Assembly (NCBI RefSeq): GCF_003797835.1
Contig: NZ_RKMF01000007.1
Location: 123,545 to 187,544 of the forward strand
DNA from: Kocuria soli
GTDB taxonomy: Bacteria > Actinomycetota > Actinomycetes > Actinomycetales > Micrococcaceae
Direction: 5' to 3'
DNA length: 64,000 nucleotides
The notes below the pieces were generated by a model. It did no database searches. It was not told the origin of the DNA and saw nothing but the letters and a program-made list of their open reading frames with translations. This document shows, one piece after another, positions 18,143 to 27,584 of this stretch (the first letter of the stretch is position 1; each line of letters begins with the position of its first letter). Both the position numbers and the translations under genes were made by a program.

Positions 18143-19722
18143 AGCGGAATGTTCCCGTGCTTCTTGGCGGGCGTGGACGCGCGCTTCTCGCGCAGCCCGC
18201 GCAGCGCGCGGATGATGTTCTCCCGGGTCTCCGAAGGTGCGATCACTGAGTCCAAATAGCCCAACTGGGTGGCCTGGTACGGATTGAGCAGCTGCTGTTC
18301 GTACTGTTCCACGAGCTCGGCGCGCTTGGCATCCACGTCACCACCCTCGTCGGCCACGGCCTTGAGCTCACGCCGGTACAGGATCTCCACGGCACCCTGG
18401 GCGCCCATCACACCGATCTGAGCGGTGGGCCAGGCCAGGTTGATGTCTGCTCCGAGCTTCTTGGAGCCCATCACGATGTAGGCCCCGCCGTAGGCCTTCC
18501 GGGTGATCAGGGTGACCAATGGAACCGTGGCTTCGGCGTAGGCGTACAGCAGCTTGGCTCCGCGGCGGATGATGCCGTTGAACTCCTGGTCCGTGCCGGG
18601 CAGGAAGCCGGGGACGTCCACGAGCGTGAGGATCGGGATGTTGAAGGCGTCGCAGTGCCGCACGAAGCGCGCGGCCTTCTCCGACGCGGCGATGTCCAAC
18701 GTGCCCGCGAACTCCATGGGTTGGTTGGCCACGATGCCCACCGTGTGTCCTTCGACCCGGGCGTACCCGATCATCACGTTGGGTGCGTACAGCGCCTGCA
18801 TCTCCAGGAAATGTCCGTCGTCCACGACGGTCTCGATGACCTCGCGCATGTTGTAGGGCTGGTTCGCCGAGTCGGGGATCAGTTCGTCCAGGGCCAGGTC
18901 GTCGTCCGTCAGGTCGAATTCCTGGGCGTGGTCCAACAAGGGAGGTTCGGTCAGGTTGTTGGCAGGCAGGAACTCCAGCAGTTCCCGCAGGAAGTCCAGG
19001 GCATCTTCTTCGTCGTCGGCCAGGTAGGTCGCGGTCCCCGTGGTCTCGTTGTGGGAGCGTGCGCCACCCAGTGTTTCCATGTCCACGTCCTCACCGGTGA
19101 CGGTCTTGATGACGTCCGGGCCGGTGATGAACATGTGGGAGGTCTGGTCGACCATGATGATGTAGTCGGTCAGGGCGGGGGAGTAGGCGGCACCGCCGGC
19201 GCAGGGGCCCATGATGAGCGAGATCTGCGGGACCACACCCGATGAACGGACGTTCATGTTGAAGATGTCCGCGAACATCGCCAGTGATGCCACGCCCTCC
19301 TGGATGCGTGCACCGCCGCCGTCGTTGATGCCGATGACCGGGCAGCCGTTCTTCAACGCGAACTTCTGTACCTTGACGATCTTCTCGCCGTTGGCCTCGG
19401 AGAGGGACCCGCCAAGGACTGTGAAGTCCTGCGAGTAGATGGCGACCAGGCGACCGTCGATGGTGCCGTACCCGGCCACGACGCCGTCGCCGGGCATCTT
19501 CTTCTTGTCCATCCCGAAGGCGGTGCTCCGGTGCGTGCGCAGAGCGTCGAGTTCCACGAACGAGTCTTCGTCCAGCAGCATGTCAACGCGTTCGCGCGCG
19601 GTGCTCTTTCCACGGGCGTGCTGCCGCTCGATCGCGGCCTCCCCGGCGGGTACGAAGGAGTGCTCGCGCCGTTCACGGAAGTCGGCGATCTTTCCAGCGG
19701 TCGTGGACAAGTCGTGGCTCAT
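18139..19722 (-). CDS. accD5: Acyl-CoA carboxylase beta subunit (carboxyltransferase)
   Basis: The 527-aa carboxyltransferase accepts CO2 from the biotinyl alpha subunit and adds it to propionyl- or acetyl-CoA. The N-half has [38 protein letters not shown] and the oxyanion loop [16 protein letters not shown]. The C-half has the second oxyanion element [15 protein letters not shown] PccB/AccD5 type specificity is likely; the acyl-pocket Asp/Ile position was not resolved by eye. ATG 19722 has GAGGTG upstream; the in-frame TTG four codons earlier is less likely. It is the first gene of the operon with accE. Confidence 0.93.
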   Translation of the reverse strand: MSHDLSTTAGKIADFRERREHSFVPAGEAAIERQHARGKSTARERVDMLLDEDSFVELDALRTHRSTAFGMDKKKMPGDGVVAGYGTIDGRLVAIYSQDFTVLGGSLSEANGEKIVKVQKFALKNGCPVIGINDGGGARIQEGVASLAMFADIFNMNVRSSGVVPQISLIMGPCAGGAAYSPALTDYIIMVDQTSHMFITGPDVIKTVTGEDVDMETLGGARSHNETTGTATYLADDEEDALDFLRELLEFLPANNLTEPPLLDHAQEFDLTDDDLALDELIPDSANQPYNMREVIETVVDDGHFLEMQALYAPNVMIGYARVEGHTVGIVANQPMEFAGTLDIAASEKAARFVRHCDAFNIPILTLVDVPGFLPGTDQEFNGIIRRGAKLLYAYAEATVPLVTLITRKAYGGAYIVMGSKKLGADINLAWPTAQIGVMGAQGAVEILYRRELKAVADEGGDVDAKRAELVEQYEQQLLNPYQATQLGYLDSVIAPSETRENIIRALRGLREKRASTPAKKHGNIPL

Positions 19723-19906
19723 GGCACCTCGCAACTAACCGGATTCACTGACGGGCCCGGTCCCCCGGGAATGACCCAGCCAGTCTAGAGAAGCCCACGG
19801 CAGCCGCCGTTGTACGACATCTACAAGATCTCGGCTTCGGAATCACGCGTCCCGGCCGGTCTCCCCGGAGGTTTCGGCCGGTCGCGTCACGTCTCCTCAG
19901 GTCCTG

Positions 19907-20191
19907 TCAGTCCAGGGATCCGACCGTGATCTTCCACGGGCGTGCGCTGCGTTCGGTGATGACCTGCTCGATCAGCAGCGGGTCCGGGTCCAACGCCGCC
20001 AGAGCGGCTTCGGGGGATTCCGCCTGGATCAAGAGCAGTGCGCCCGGGGCCTCATGGTCGTCGTAGGGGCCGGCGGCCCGCAGCGTTCCGGCCTCCCGGA
20101 GGTCATTGAGGAACTGTCGGTGGGCGGGGCGATGCTCGGCCAGAGCTTCAGCGGAACCTCCGTACACGTAGGTCACGGCCTGGAGGGACAT
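19907..20191 (-). CDS. YciI-family protein
   Basis: The 94-aa protein has the YciI ferredoxin-like fold: YVYGGSAEALAEHRPAHRQFLNDLREAGTL contains the characteristic His and Arg, and AAGPYDDHEAPGALLLIQAES follows. The usual HDx motif varies slightly. Most members lack a known activity; some act in chlorinated aromatic metabolism. ATG 20191 is preceded by GAGGAG. The gene is divergent from birA, so the 180-bp spacer must hold two promoters. Confidence 0.85.
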   Translation of the reverse strand: MSLQAVTYVYGGSAEALAEHRPAHRQFLNDLREAGTLRAAGPYDDHEAPGALLLIQAESPEAALAALDPDPLLIEQVITERSARPWKITVGSLD

Positions 20192-20373
20192 GTGCTCCTC
20201 TTTCGTCGTCGATGGCTGCGCCATGGGCCACAGGGCAAGTGCACGATCCGGCACTCGGGGTTCTCTCGGGTGGGTGTACTACTACTGTGGACTCAGGCAG
20301 GTTTCTGTGTGACGACGATAACCCTGTCTGGGGTCGTGGCCCGTTTCGGGTACGGAGATGACGGAAGGCCGCA

Positions 20374-21282
20374 GTGCCAGAGGGAGCCGGAGAGGTGAAG
20401 TCGGAGAGCATGGTTGACACGCTGCCCGCGGTGAACGGTGCTCATTCGCCGATGCAGCCACTGACCGGTGACACCGCGTTGATCTCACGGCTGCAGGCAC
20501 TGCTCGGTGCACCGGTGGAGATCGTTGCGGAGCTGGGATCGACCAACGACGAACTCGTCCGCCGTGCCCTTGCCGACTCCCAAGCCCTGGCCCTGCCGGA
20601 TATGAGCCTGTTGGTCACCGACTACCAGAACGCCGGAAAAGGACGACTGGACCGCACCTGGGAGGTGCGCCCGGGCGAAGCCCTGACCTTCTCCCTGCTG
20701 CTCCGTCCGGTGGCCGTGCCTCCGGAAACCTACGGGTGGTTCACCATGCTCATGAGCTGCGCGGTGACCCAGGCCCTCCGGGATCACGGCCTGGCGGCCC
20801 AGACCAAGTGGCCCAACGACGTGCTGGTGGGAACGAGGAAGATCACCGGGATCCTGGCGGCGCTGGTGGTCACCCCTGGAGCGGCCCCCGCCGTCGTCGT
20901 GGGTACCGGGCTCAACGTGAGCACCACGCACCTACCCGTGGAGACCGCGACGTCCGTGCAGCGCGAAGGCTGCAACCTGGGCCGCGCCGATCTTTTGGTT
21001 GACGTCTTGGAGAAGTTCCTTCCGCTCTATCGGAGGTTCTGTGCGGATCCCACGGAACTCACGGTGCCGGACGGTCGATTGCGCACCGTCGTCGAGTCGC
21101 AGCTGGGAACCCTGGGCCAACGGGTGCGAGCGGAACTCCCCGGGGCGCAGGCACCTCTGACGGGCCGGGCGGTCGGCCTGGACGATCACGGAGCCCTGCT
21201 GATCCGCCCCGAGGGTGGCCGGGTTCGCGCGGTCAGTGCCGGTGACGTGGTCCATCTGCGCCCGACCGAGGAGCGTTCGTGA
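20374..21282 (+). CDS. birA: Biotin-[acetyl-CoA-carboxylase] ligase, monofunctional
   Basis: The ~302-aa enzyme makes biotinyl-AMP and attaches biotin to the EAMKMEQ lysine of the carboxylase alpha subunit. Visible motifs are AELGSTNDELVRRAL, the adenylate loop NAGKGRLDRTWEVRPGEAL, TKWPNDVLVG with the catalytic Lys, and GIGLNV-like GTGLNVSTT. The C-terminal SH3-like cap ends in GRAVGLDDHGALLIR. There is no N-terminal helix-turn-helix, so it is not a repressor. GTG 20374 has GGAAGG five nt upstream. It heads a four-gene run joined by 4-nt overlaps (birA, PH protein, adenylate cyclase, PP2C). Confidence 0.93.
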   Translation: MPEGAGEVKSESMVDTLPAVNGAHSPMQPLTGDTALISRLQALLGAPVEIVAELGSTNDELVRRALADSQALALPDMSLLVTDYQNAGKGRLDRTWEVRPGEALTFSLLLRPVAVPPETYGWFTMLMSCAVTQALRDHGLAAQTKWPNDVLVGTRKITGILAALVVTPGAAPAVVVGTGLNVSTTHLPVETATSVQREGCNLGRADLLVDVLEKFLPLYRRFCADPTELTVPDGRLRTVVESQLGTLGQRVRAELPGAQAPLTGRAVGLDDHGALLIRPEGGRVRAVSAGDVVHLRPTEERS

Positions 21283-21893
21283 AGAAGAAACTCCACCTGG
21301 AGCCCGGTGAGCACGTGGTGGTGTCCACGCTCGCGCACCCGAGCAAGCTGTTGCGGCCCGCGATCGTCCTGATCGTCGCGGTCTTCCTGCACGGGTTGCT
21401 GCAGCGGATGCTGGAGGTCCGGTGGCGCCCCATGAACCAGCCCTGGACCTCGATCCACACGGTGTTGGAGATGGCGCTGTCCGTGCTGCTGGTGCTCGTC
21501 GTGCTGTTCGCGGTCCTGCGCCCCGTGGTGCGGTGGGCGCGGACCCGTTTCGTCTTGACGGACCGCCGCCTCATGCTGTTGGGTGGAGCGGCTCCGCGGG
21601 ATGGGGTACGTATCCCGTTGGCCTGGCTGCATCACGTGGACACGGTTCCCGCGCGTTGGCCGTTGGGGCTCGCCGGGATCGGGACGCTGAGCGTGGACTT
21701 CGGACAGGCCGGGGTCCTGCGCCTCACGCACTCCCCGCGGGTGGCGGAATTCGGGCAGTTGATCGAATCGAAGGCAACGGCTCACCGGCAGCCGTCCTAC
21801 CCGAATCCGTACGGTCAGGGCGCCTACGGGTATGCCGGTGGGTACGGAGTGACCGGCCCCGTGGGCGGGGGCCCGATGGGTGGCCACCGATGA
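21279..21893 (+). CDS. PH-domain (bPH2-like) membrane protein
   Basis: This 204-aa protein has two hydrophobic segments (about residues 25-44 and 62-86), then a bacterial PH-like domain: RTRFVLTDRRLMLLGGAAPRDGVRIPLAWLHHVD and GIGTLSVDFG. The C-terminal tail is Gly/Tyr/Pro-rich. A homologous gene (Rv3278c) adjoins birA in mycobacteria. Its function is unknown. The GTG start overlaps the birA stop (GTGA), and its own stop overlaps the cyclase ATG. Confidence 0.85.
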   Translation: MKKKLHLEPGEHVVVSTLAHPSKLLRPAIVLIVAVFLHGLLQRMLEVRWRPMNQPWTSIHTVLEMALSVLLVLVVLFAVLRPVVRWARTRFVLTDRRLMLLGGAAPRDGVRIPLAWLHHVDTVPARWPLGLAGIGTLSVDFGQAGVLRLTHSPRVAEFGQLIESKATAHRQPSYPNPYGQGAYGYAGGYGVTGPVGGGPMGGHR

Positions 21894-23296
21894 CGGCGCG
21901 GGACGAGGCCATGCCGCCGTTGCCGTGGCAGGACGACGGCGCCGCCCCCGGTGCCGGTCATGGTGCGGGAGACGGTCGCTCCACGGACGGCAGCACGGCG
22001 GAGCACACAGGACACGACGACGGCGAGGAGGGCGAGATGAGCGGCGAACACGTCGACGGTGATCGCGCTGACCGCGGGGGTCCGGCAGATGCTCGGGCAG
22101 ATCTGCCCCCGGCCGAGGCGGACGCGCACGTCCCCGACGTACCCCTGTCGAAGGAACCGGTCGTCGGTCCCCAGACCGCCCAGATCAACTTGAACCTGAG
22201 CAACCCGGTGCAGTCCAATGTCTACCGATCGGCAGAATCCAGGGCTGCCTTCCATGCGCTCGAGGACCTGCTGCTGGGCTCCGAACGAACCATGCGGCGC
22301 CGGGAGGCGGCCAAGGAAGGCAACCTCTCGCTGCTCAACGCGCGCAAGATCTGGCGCGCCATGGGCTTCCCCAATCTCTCCGACGACGAAGTCTTCTTCA
22401 CCCCTCGCGATGCCGAGGCACTGCGCGAGATCGCCGAACTCGTGACGGACCACGAGGTCACGGAGGAGGGCACGCTGTCCATCGTGCGGGCGATGGCACA
22501 GATGACCGACCGCATGGTCGTGTGGCAGGTCGAAGCCCTGGTCGAGGACCTGGTGGTGCACGGCAACCGCAGCGACGCCGAAGCCCGCCGCGAACTGCTC
22601 AACGTGCTGCCGCGGATCATGCCCACGTTGGAGAAGCTGCTGATCTATTCGTGGCGCCGCCAGCTCAACGCTGCGGTCCAGCGCCTGGCCATGCGGCAGG
22701 AGCGCCCGGACGGCTCGACCATCAGCGGTCTGCGTGACGGCTTGGAGGACACCGGTGAGCAGGATTCCGCCAGCCTTCCCCTGGCGCGCGGCATCGGGTT
22801 CGCGGACATGGTCTCCTACACGTCCCTGTCACGGCAGATGAACGAACGGACCCTGGCGGCCCTTGTCCAGCGCTTCGAACAGCGTTGCGCCGAGGTGATC
22901 GCGGTCGGCCGTGGACGGCTCATTAAGACCATCGGCGACGAAATCATGTTCATGGCCGAGAGCCCGGAGGAAGGGGCGCTCATGGCTCTCGCGCTGGCCC
23001 GAATCATCCGTGAAGATCCCGAACTGCCACAGGCGCGCGTTGCGTTTGTGTGGGGGCGTGTGTTGCCACGATTGGGTGACTTGTACGGTCCAACTGTTAA
23101 CTTGGCTTCGCGTCTGGTTGCGTTGACGCCCCCCGGCAGCGTGCTGGTGGACGCGTCGACCGCTTCCGTCTTGGCGGGTGACGACCGGTTCATGCTGATC
23201 CCCAAGCAAACGCACAACGTACGCGGATTCGGAGATGTACAGCCCGTGGAGCTATCGGCAGGACCCGGACAACAGCTGGAGGTGGACTACGTATGA
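21890..23296 (+). CDS. Class III adenylate cyclase with N-terminal regulatory domain (Rv1264-like)
   Basis: The 468-aa soluble protein has a disordered acidic N-terminus (1-95). A helical regulatory domain (about 105-280, SRAAFHALEDLLLGSERTM through LLIYSWRRQLNAAV) resembles the autoinhibitory pH-sensing domain of mycobacterial Rv1264. The C-terminal catalytic domain has metal Asps in GFADMVSYTS and IGDEIMF, the adenine-selecting Lys in LIKTIGDE, an Asp in GDLYGP, and the transition-state Asn/Arg pair in VNLASRL. All residues for ATP-specific homodimeric catalysis appear present. ATG 21890 overlaps the upstream stop (ATGA). Its cAMP could act through a Crp/GlxR-type regulator such as the one suggested by the site at 33913. 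Confidence 0.9.
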   Translation: MTARDEAMPPLPWQDDGAAPGAGHGAGDGRSTDGSTAEHTGHDDGEEGEMSGEHVDGDRADRGGPADARADLPPAEADAHVPDVPLSKEPVVGPQTAQINLNLSNPVQSNVYRSAESRAAFHALEDLLLGSERTMRRREAAKEGNLSLLNARKIWRAMGFPNLSDDEVFFTPRDAEALREIAELVTDHEVTEEGTLSIVRAMAQMTDRMVVWQVEALVEDLVVHGNRSDAEARRELLNVLPRIMPTLEKLLIYSWRRQLNAAVQRLAMRQERPDGSTISGLRDGLEDTGEQDSASLPLARGIGFADMVSYTSLSRQMNERTLAALVQRFEQRCAEVIAVGRGRLIKTIGDEIMFMAESPEEGALMALALARIIREDPELPQARVAFVWGRVLPRLGDLYGPTVNLASRLVALTPPGSVLVDASTASVLAGDDRFMLIPKQTHNVRGFGDVQPVELSAGPGQQLEVDYV

Positions 23297-24390
23297 GCGT
23301 GGAACTGGTCATTCGCGCCGGTGCGGCCACCGATCGTGGCCTGAGGCGTGAAACCAACGAGGACTCGCTCGTGGTCACCCGCACCATGTGCGCCGTCGCC
23401 GACGGCATGGGGGGGCACGAAGCGGGGGAGGTCGCGTCCGCGCTCGCGGTGCGCACCCTGGGCTCGTCCCAGTTGTTCAGCTCCCGTGACCCGTGGAGCG
23501 TCGAGGTCCCCGCGGAGCCGGAACCGCCGGAGGACGTCGCTCGCTTCCGTGCCCGGGTCGAACGCGAACTCAAACTCGACCCCGAGATTCCCGACGCGAC
23601 GCTAGCGCTCATGGCCAAGTTGCGCGCCGTGCTCGGTGCTGCCGACACCTCCATCCAGGAGAGCCTGGGTGGACGGGCCGGGACCACGGTGACCGGGGCG
23701 TGGCTGGTCGACGTCGAAGGCACCCGCCTGTGGCTGGTCTTCAACGTGGGTGATTCACGCACCTACCGTCTGGTCCGCCCGGAGGGCGCGGCACCCGCTC
23801 CAGACCACGCCTCGGTCGCACACCACCCCACCGGTGAAATCACGGCCCACACGGCCTCGGAGGAAGCGCCGGAACTGCTCCACGAGCAGATCGCGGACCC
23901 GGATTCCCCCGGCGTGGAGGTAGCCACCACCACTCCGCTTCCCGTCACCCCCGCTCCCAAGGACGGCCCGCAGCCGGAGGTCCAACAGATCACCGTGGAT
24001 CATTCGGAGGTCCAGTACCTGGTGTCGATCGGGCAGATCACTCCCTCCCAGGCGTTGGTTCACCCCCGCCGGAATGTCATCACCCGTGCCCTGGGCACCG
24101 GGCAGGTGTGGGAACCCGACGTCTGGGTGGTGCCCGCGCAATCGGGCGATCGCCTCCTCCTGTGCTCCGACGGCCTGACGGGTGAGGTGGCGACGGCGCA
24201 CATCGCGCGCGTTCTGCACTCCGTTCCACACCCCAAGGAGGCCGCGGACGTCCTGGTGAACGCTGCGCTGCGCGCCGGCGGTCGGGACAACGTGACGGTC
24301 ATCGTGGCCGACGCCGTCGCCTCCCGTCCCGCGGACGAGGACACCACGACGTTCGTCCCGATCGACATGCGGCACGACCTGGGTTCCTGA
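23293..24390 (+). CDS. PP2C-family protein serine/threonine phosphatase
   Basis: The 365-aa Mn/Mg-dependent phosphatase contains the family motifs in order: ETNEDSLVV, the metal-binding ADGMGGHEAGEVAS (about 36-49), VFNVGDSRTYRL, LLLCSDGLTGEV and GGRDNVTVIV. Between GDSRTYRL and the LVSIGQITPSQA helix lies an unusual acidic, Pro-rich insert of roughly 75 residues (about 160-235) in place of the short flap subdomain. No membrane anchor is seen. It is last in the birA-PH-cyclase-phosphatase run; its start overlaps the cyclase stop by 4 nt. Its stop codon lies inside the terminator hairpin. Confidence 0.9.
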   Translation: MSVELVIRAGAATDRGLRRETNEDSLVVTRTMCAVADGMGGHEAGEVASALAVRTLGSSQLFSSRDPWSVEVPAEPEPPEDVARFRARVERELKLDPEIPDATLALMAKLRAVLGAADTSIQESLGGRAGTTVTGAWLVDVEGTRLWLVFNVGDSRTYRLVRPEGAAPAPDHASVAHHPTGEITAHTASEEAPELLHEQIADPDSPGVEVATTTPLPVTPAPKDGPQPEVQQITVDHSEVQYLVSIGQITPSQALVHPRRNVITRALGTGQVWEPDVWVVPAQSGDRLLLCSDGLTGEVATAHIARVLHSVPHPKEAADVLVNAALRAGGRDNVTVIVADAVASRPADEDTTTFVPIDMRHDLGS

Positions 24391-24432
24391 CCTTGTGATC
24401 GGCAGCCGGGGCCGTCGATCACAAGGTCAGGA
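24385..24432. terminator. Hairpin containing the PP2C stop codon
   Basis: Perfect 17-bp arms (24385-24401, TCCTGACCTTGTGATCG, and 24416-24432) lie between convergent genes. The stop TGA (24388-24390) is inside the left arm. Confidence 0.88.
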
Positions 24433-24448
24433 TTCCGGGTGCTGCCGC

Positions 24449-26581
24449 TCAGCGGTTGGTGCCGCCCTTCTCGCTGCGCGGCCAGCGGCCGGCCGCCTTC
24501 TCCGCGGCCACCCAGTCGGCCGCTTCCTGCTGCCGTTGCGCTTCCGCACCGGAGGCGATCCGGGCGCGGAGGTGCTCCGGGGCCAGGTCGAAGGAGTCGA
24601 CCACGTCCATGATGTGCGGACGCAGGCGCGTGACCAGGCGGTCCACGTAGGACTCGACCATGCGGCCGCGCATGAGTGACATCCGTCCGTGGGACAGGTA
24701 CCAGTCCAGGTGCTCCTCGATCACCGAAAGCCCGTACAGGTCGCGCAACCACAGCAGGACCTGGTGGGTCCCCGGGTCCTCGACCGTGTCCAGAGCCCGG
24801 GTGAAGGCCTCCCACTGGAGCAGGTGGGCGTGCGCGCGGGCCGCCTCGATCAACCGGTGCTGGTTGCGGTCGAAGGCTTCCGCCGTGGCCTCGGGCGAAC
24901 CCTTGCCCGCGCCGCGCATGTTCTCGGCCACCTCGCCGATCATTGACCGCACCCGGTCGGTCAGCAGGCTGCGCTGGGTCTCCGGGTCGCGCAGGGCGTT
25001 GACCGAGCGTCGCGGGTCGGCGGAGTCGCGGAAGACCTGGGACAGCCCGCGCAGACCCGAGCGGTTCACGGCCGTCTCCGTGGCACGATCGGCCACCCAG
25101 CGGGCCATGACACCCACGTCCATGCGGGCGAACTCCCGCGCGTGGTCACCCAGCAGGCGCTTGGCCACCAGCTGCATGAGCACGGTGTTGTCGCCCTCGA
25201 AAGTCGCGTAGACGTCCATGTCGTGGTGGAGGTCCACGATCCGGTTCTCGGACAGGAAGCCGGAGCCGCCGCAGGCCTCACGGCATTCCTGCAGCGCATC
25301 CAGAGCCAGGCGGGTGGAGGTCGCCTTCATGGCTGCCGCCAGGGTCTCGAGGTCCTGCCGGGCGTCGTCGGTGTCCGTGCGTCCGGAGAAGACGTCGTCG
25401 TAGGCCTCGAGCAGTTCCTCGTGGGCGAATCCTGCCGCGAGCACCCGGGCGACGTACGGGAAGAGGCGACGACGGTGCCGGTGGTAGTCCAGCAGCGTGC
25501 GTTCGGGCTGGCCCTGGACCGGGGAGAACTGCCGCCGTTCGTTCGCGTAGGTCAGTGCGATGGCCAGCCCCGCCCGCGTGGCGACCACGGAGGACCCGTC
25601 CAGGGACACGCGCCCCTGCACCAGCGTTCCGAGCATGGTGAAGAACCGGCGCCCGGGGGACTCGATGGGTGAGGTGTAGGTCCCGTCGGGATCCACGTGA
25701 CCGTAACGGTCCAGGAGGTTCTCCCGCGGGACGCGGACGTGGGTGAAGTGCAGGCGGCCGTTGTCCACACCGTTGAGCCCGCCCTTGTGACCGTCGTCCT
25801 CGCCGCCGACACCCGGGAGGAACTGACCGTCGTCGTTGCGGATCGGGACGTAGAGGGCGTGGACCCCGTGATTGACCCCGCCCGTGATGAGCTGCGCGAA
25901 GACCACCGCTGCCCGCCCATGAATGGCGGCGTTGCCCAGGTAGTCCTTCCACGCCGCCCGGTGCGGTGTGTGAATCTCGAATTCCTGGGACTCGGGGTCA
26001 TAGGTGGCGGTCGTGGCGATGGAGGCAACGTCGGACCCGTGGCCGGTCTCCGTCATGGCGAAGGCTCCCGGGATCTTGAGATCCCAGATGTCGGGCAGCC
26101 ACTTGTCGTGGTGGGCCTGGGTCCCCAGGTTCAGAACGGCGGAGCCGAACAGGCCCCACTGCACGCCCGCCTTGATCTGCAGGGAGGCGTCGGCCAGCAC
26201 GAACTCCTCGAAGGAGGCTACGTAGGCGCCGGGGCGTCCGCCGCCGCCCTGATCGGTGGGCAGCCCGGCCATCACGGCATCGGAACCGGCCAGAGACTTG
26301 AGTGCTTCGAAGGTGCGGTCGCGCTGTTCCTCCTTGGTGCGCCCCGGGACGTGGTGGAACCGCTCGTCCTTGATCAGTTCCCGTGACGCCCGGCGTTCCT
26401 CGGCGTAGGCCCCGGCCAGCACGTCCCGCAGGAGCGCGGTGTCCACGGAGATCTCTGCGTCCTGGGCCTCGGTGGCGAACTCCGATTCGACGTCGTGTTC
26501 CGGACCGGTGCCCGCGGTGTGGTGGGCCCGCGAGCGGGCGGCGCGGCGGCTGAGGCGGTTGCGTGGTGATGTGGTGGCCAT
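24449..26581 (-). CDS. Acyl-CoA oxidase/dehydrogenase family flavoenzyme
   Basis: The 710-aa protein has acyl-CoA oxidase architecture rather than the ~390-aa dehydrogenase form. An alpha domain is followed by the FAD beta domain (PGAFAMTETGHGSDVASIATTATYD), the middle helices (GTLVQGRVSLDGSSVVATRAGLAIALTYANERRQFSP) and the FAD-contact sequence CGGSGFLSENRIVDLHHDMDVYATFEGDNTVLMQ. An extra C-terminal domain follows. It should catalyse the first oxidation of fatty acyl-CoA. It lies downstream of the TetR gene (93-bp gap) and opposite the thiolase/FabG/MaoC genes. The electron acceptor (O2 or ETF) cannot be told from sequence by eye. Confidence 0.88.
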   Translation of the reverse strand: MATTSPRNRLSRRAARSRAHHTAGTGPEHDVESEFATEAQDAEISVDTALLRDVLAGAYAEERRASRELIKDERFHHVPGRTKEEQRDRTFEALKSLAGSDAVMAGLPTDQGGGGRPGAYVASFEEFVLADASLQIKAGVQWGLFGSAVLNLGTQAHHDKWLPDIWDLKIPGAFAMTETGHGSDVASIATTATYDPESQEFEIHTPHRAAWKDYLGNAAIHGRAAVVFAQLITGGVNHGVHALYVPIRNDDGQFLPGVGGEDDGHKGGLNGVDNGRLHFTHVRVPRENLLDRYGHVDPDGTYTSPIESPGRRFFTMLGTLVQGRVSLDGSSVVATRAGLAIALTYANERRQFSPVQGQPERTLLDYHRHRRRLFPYVARVLAAGFAHEELLEAYDDVFSGRTDTDDARQDLETLAAAMKATSTRLALDALQECREACGGSGFLSENRIVDLHHDMDVYATFEGDNTVLMQLVAKRLLGDHAREFARMDVGVMARWVADRATETAVNRSGLRGLSQVFRDSADPRRSVNALRDPETQRSLLTDRVRSMIGEVAENMRGAGKGSPEATAEAFDRNQHRLIEAARAHAHLLQWEAFTRALDTVEDPGTHQVLLWLRDLYGLSVIEEHLDWYLSHGRMSLMRGRMVESYVDRLVTRLRPHIMDVVDSFDLAPEHLRARIASGAEAQRQQEAADWVAAEKAAGRWPRSEKGGTNR

Positions 26582-26674
26582 GGTGTCCTTCTCGATCGGT
26601 TCTCACGGGCGGGTTTCACGGGCGGGTTCGCCCGGGGTTGTTCTCGGGACGGGTTCCGGGGTGCGGCCCCGGGG

Positions 26675-27415
26675 TCAGGTGGTCGGGGTGATGGAGGAGA
26701 GCGCGGGTGGTTGGGAGCCCTTGACCACCCACGCGGTCACGGTTTCCACGAACTCCTCCAGGCTCGGTCGCTCGGGCTCGGCGGCCGACGGGTGGTTCTC
26801 GTCGGGGTTGGCCGGGGCCTGTGGACCGGCGGTGGTCCGGGGGCGCATCCAGGCTTCGCCGGCCCCGCGGACCAGGCCGACGACGCCGGCGGCCCAGTAC
26901 CGGGCCGTGGGCTCGGGGAGACGGTCGTGATCCGCGCTGTGCCTGCGTTGAGCGTCCACGAGTAGTTCGGCCACGGCCTGGACGAATCGGTCGACGGGGC
27001 TCTGCCCGTCGGGGGCGCTCTCCGAGACCACGAAGAGGTAGACCTCCGGTGCGTTCTCGAGCTGCCACAGGTACTGGACCACGAGTTCGTGGACGGTTTC
27101 CTCGAAGGACCCGGCTTCCGCGACCGCCTCCGTCATGCGTCTGCCCATGCGTTCGACGACGTACTCGGCCAGCTTGCGCTTGAGGCCGTCCTTGTCCTCG
27201 AAGTACCGGTAGAAGACGGACTTGGAGGTTCGGCAGTGGGCAGCGATCTCCGACATGGATGCGTTGGCGCCCAATTCCGCGATGGCTTCCCGGGCGAGTT
27301 TCAGCAGTTCGATCCGCCGTCGTTCGCGGTGCAGACGCCACCGGCGGGTGCGCCCGTCGGTGCGGTCCTTGGCTTCACGGCCCTTGACGGTGGGCTCAGC
27401 GGTCGAGGTGTTCAC
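26675..27415 (-). CDS. TetR-family transcriptional regulator of the lipid oxidation locus
   Basis: The 246-aa regulator has a basic N-terminus then a TetR helix-turn-helix (about 35-80: LLKLAREAIAELGANASMSEI then HCRTSKSVFYRYFEDKDGL). The ligand domain contains YLWQLENAPEVYLFVV and RYWAAGVVGLVRGAGEAWM. The long C-terminal tail is Pro/Glu-rich. The start at 27415 is GTG, lacks a good ribosome site, and lies 5 bp from an imperfect palindrome (27420-27442) that is a good candidate operator for autoregulation and control of the divergent thiolase operon. Acyl-CoA is the likely ligand by context only. Confidence 0.88.
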   Translation of the reverse strand: MNTSTAEPTVKGREAKDRTDGRTRRWRLHRERRRIELLKLAREAIAELGANASMSEIAAHCRTSKSVFYRYFEDKDGLKRKLAEYVVERMGRRMTEAVAEAGSFEETVHELVVQYLWQLENAPEVYLFVVSESAPDGQSPVDRFVQAVAELLVDAQRRHSADHDRLPEPTARYWAAGVVGLVRGAGEAWMRPRTTAGPQAPANPDENHPSAAEPERPSLEEFVETVTAWVVKGSQPPALSSITPTT

Positions 27416-27419
27416 GATA

Positions 27420-27442
27420 CCGAGAGTATCAGTTACTCTTGG
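27420..27442. promoter_or_regulatory. Candidate TetR operator palindrome
   Basis: Arms CCGAGAGTA (27420-27428) and TACTCTTGG (27434-27442) are complementary with one mismatch around a 5-nt centre. They lie between divergent tetR and the thiolase gene, directly before the tetR start. Nearby GATAC repeats (27416, 27451) may extend the site. Confidence 0.55.
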
Positions 27443-27584
27443 AAAACGTGATACCCGTCACCTCAAGATTTTCGACGGGTCCACGCACGACTTCCGATCG
27501 GTTTCCGAACCGACCGCCGCCCACATCAAGCACACCAATCACCGATCACATCAAGCACCGAGAAAATCGAGGAGCACTCCCGTC

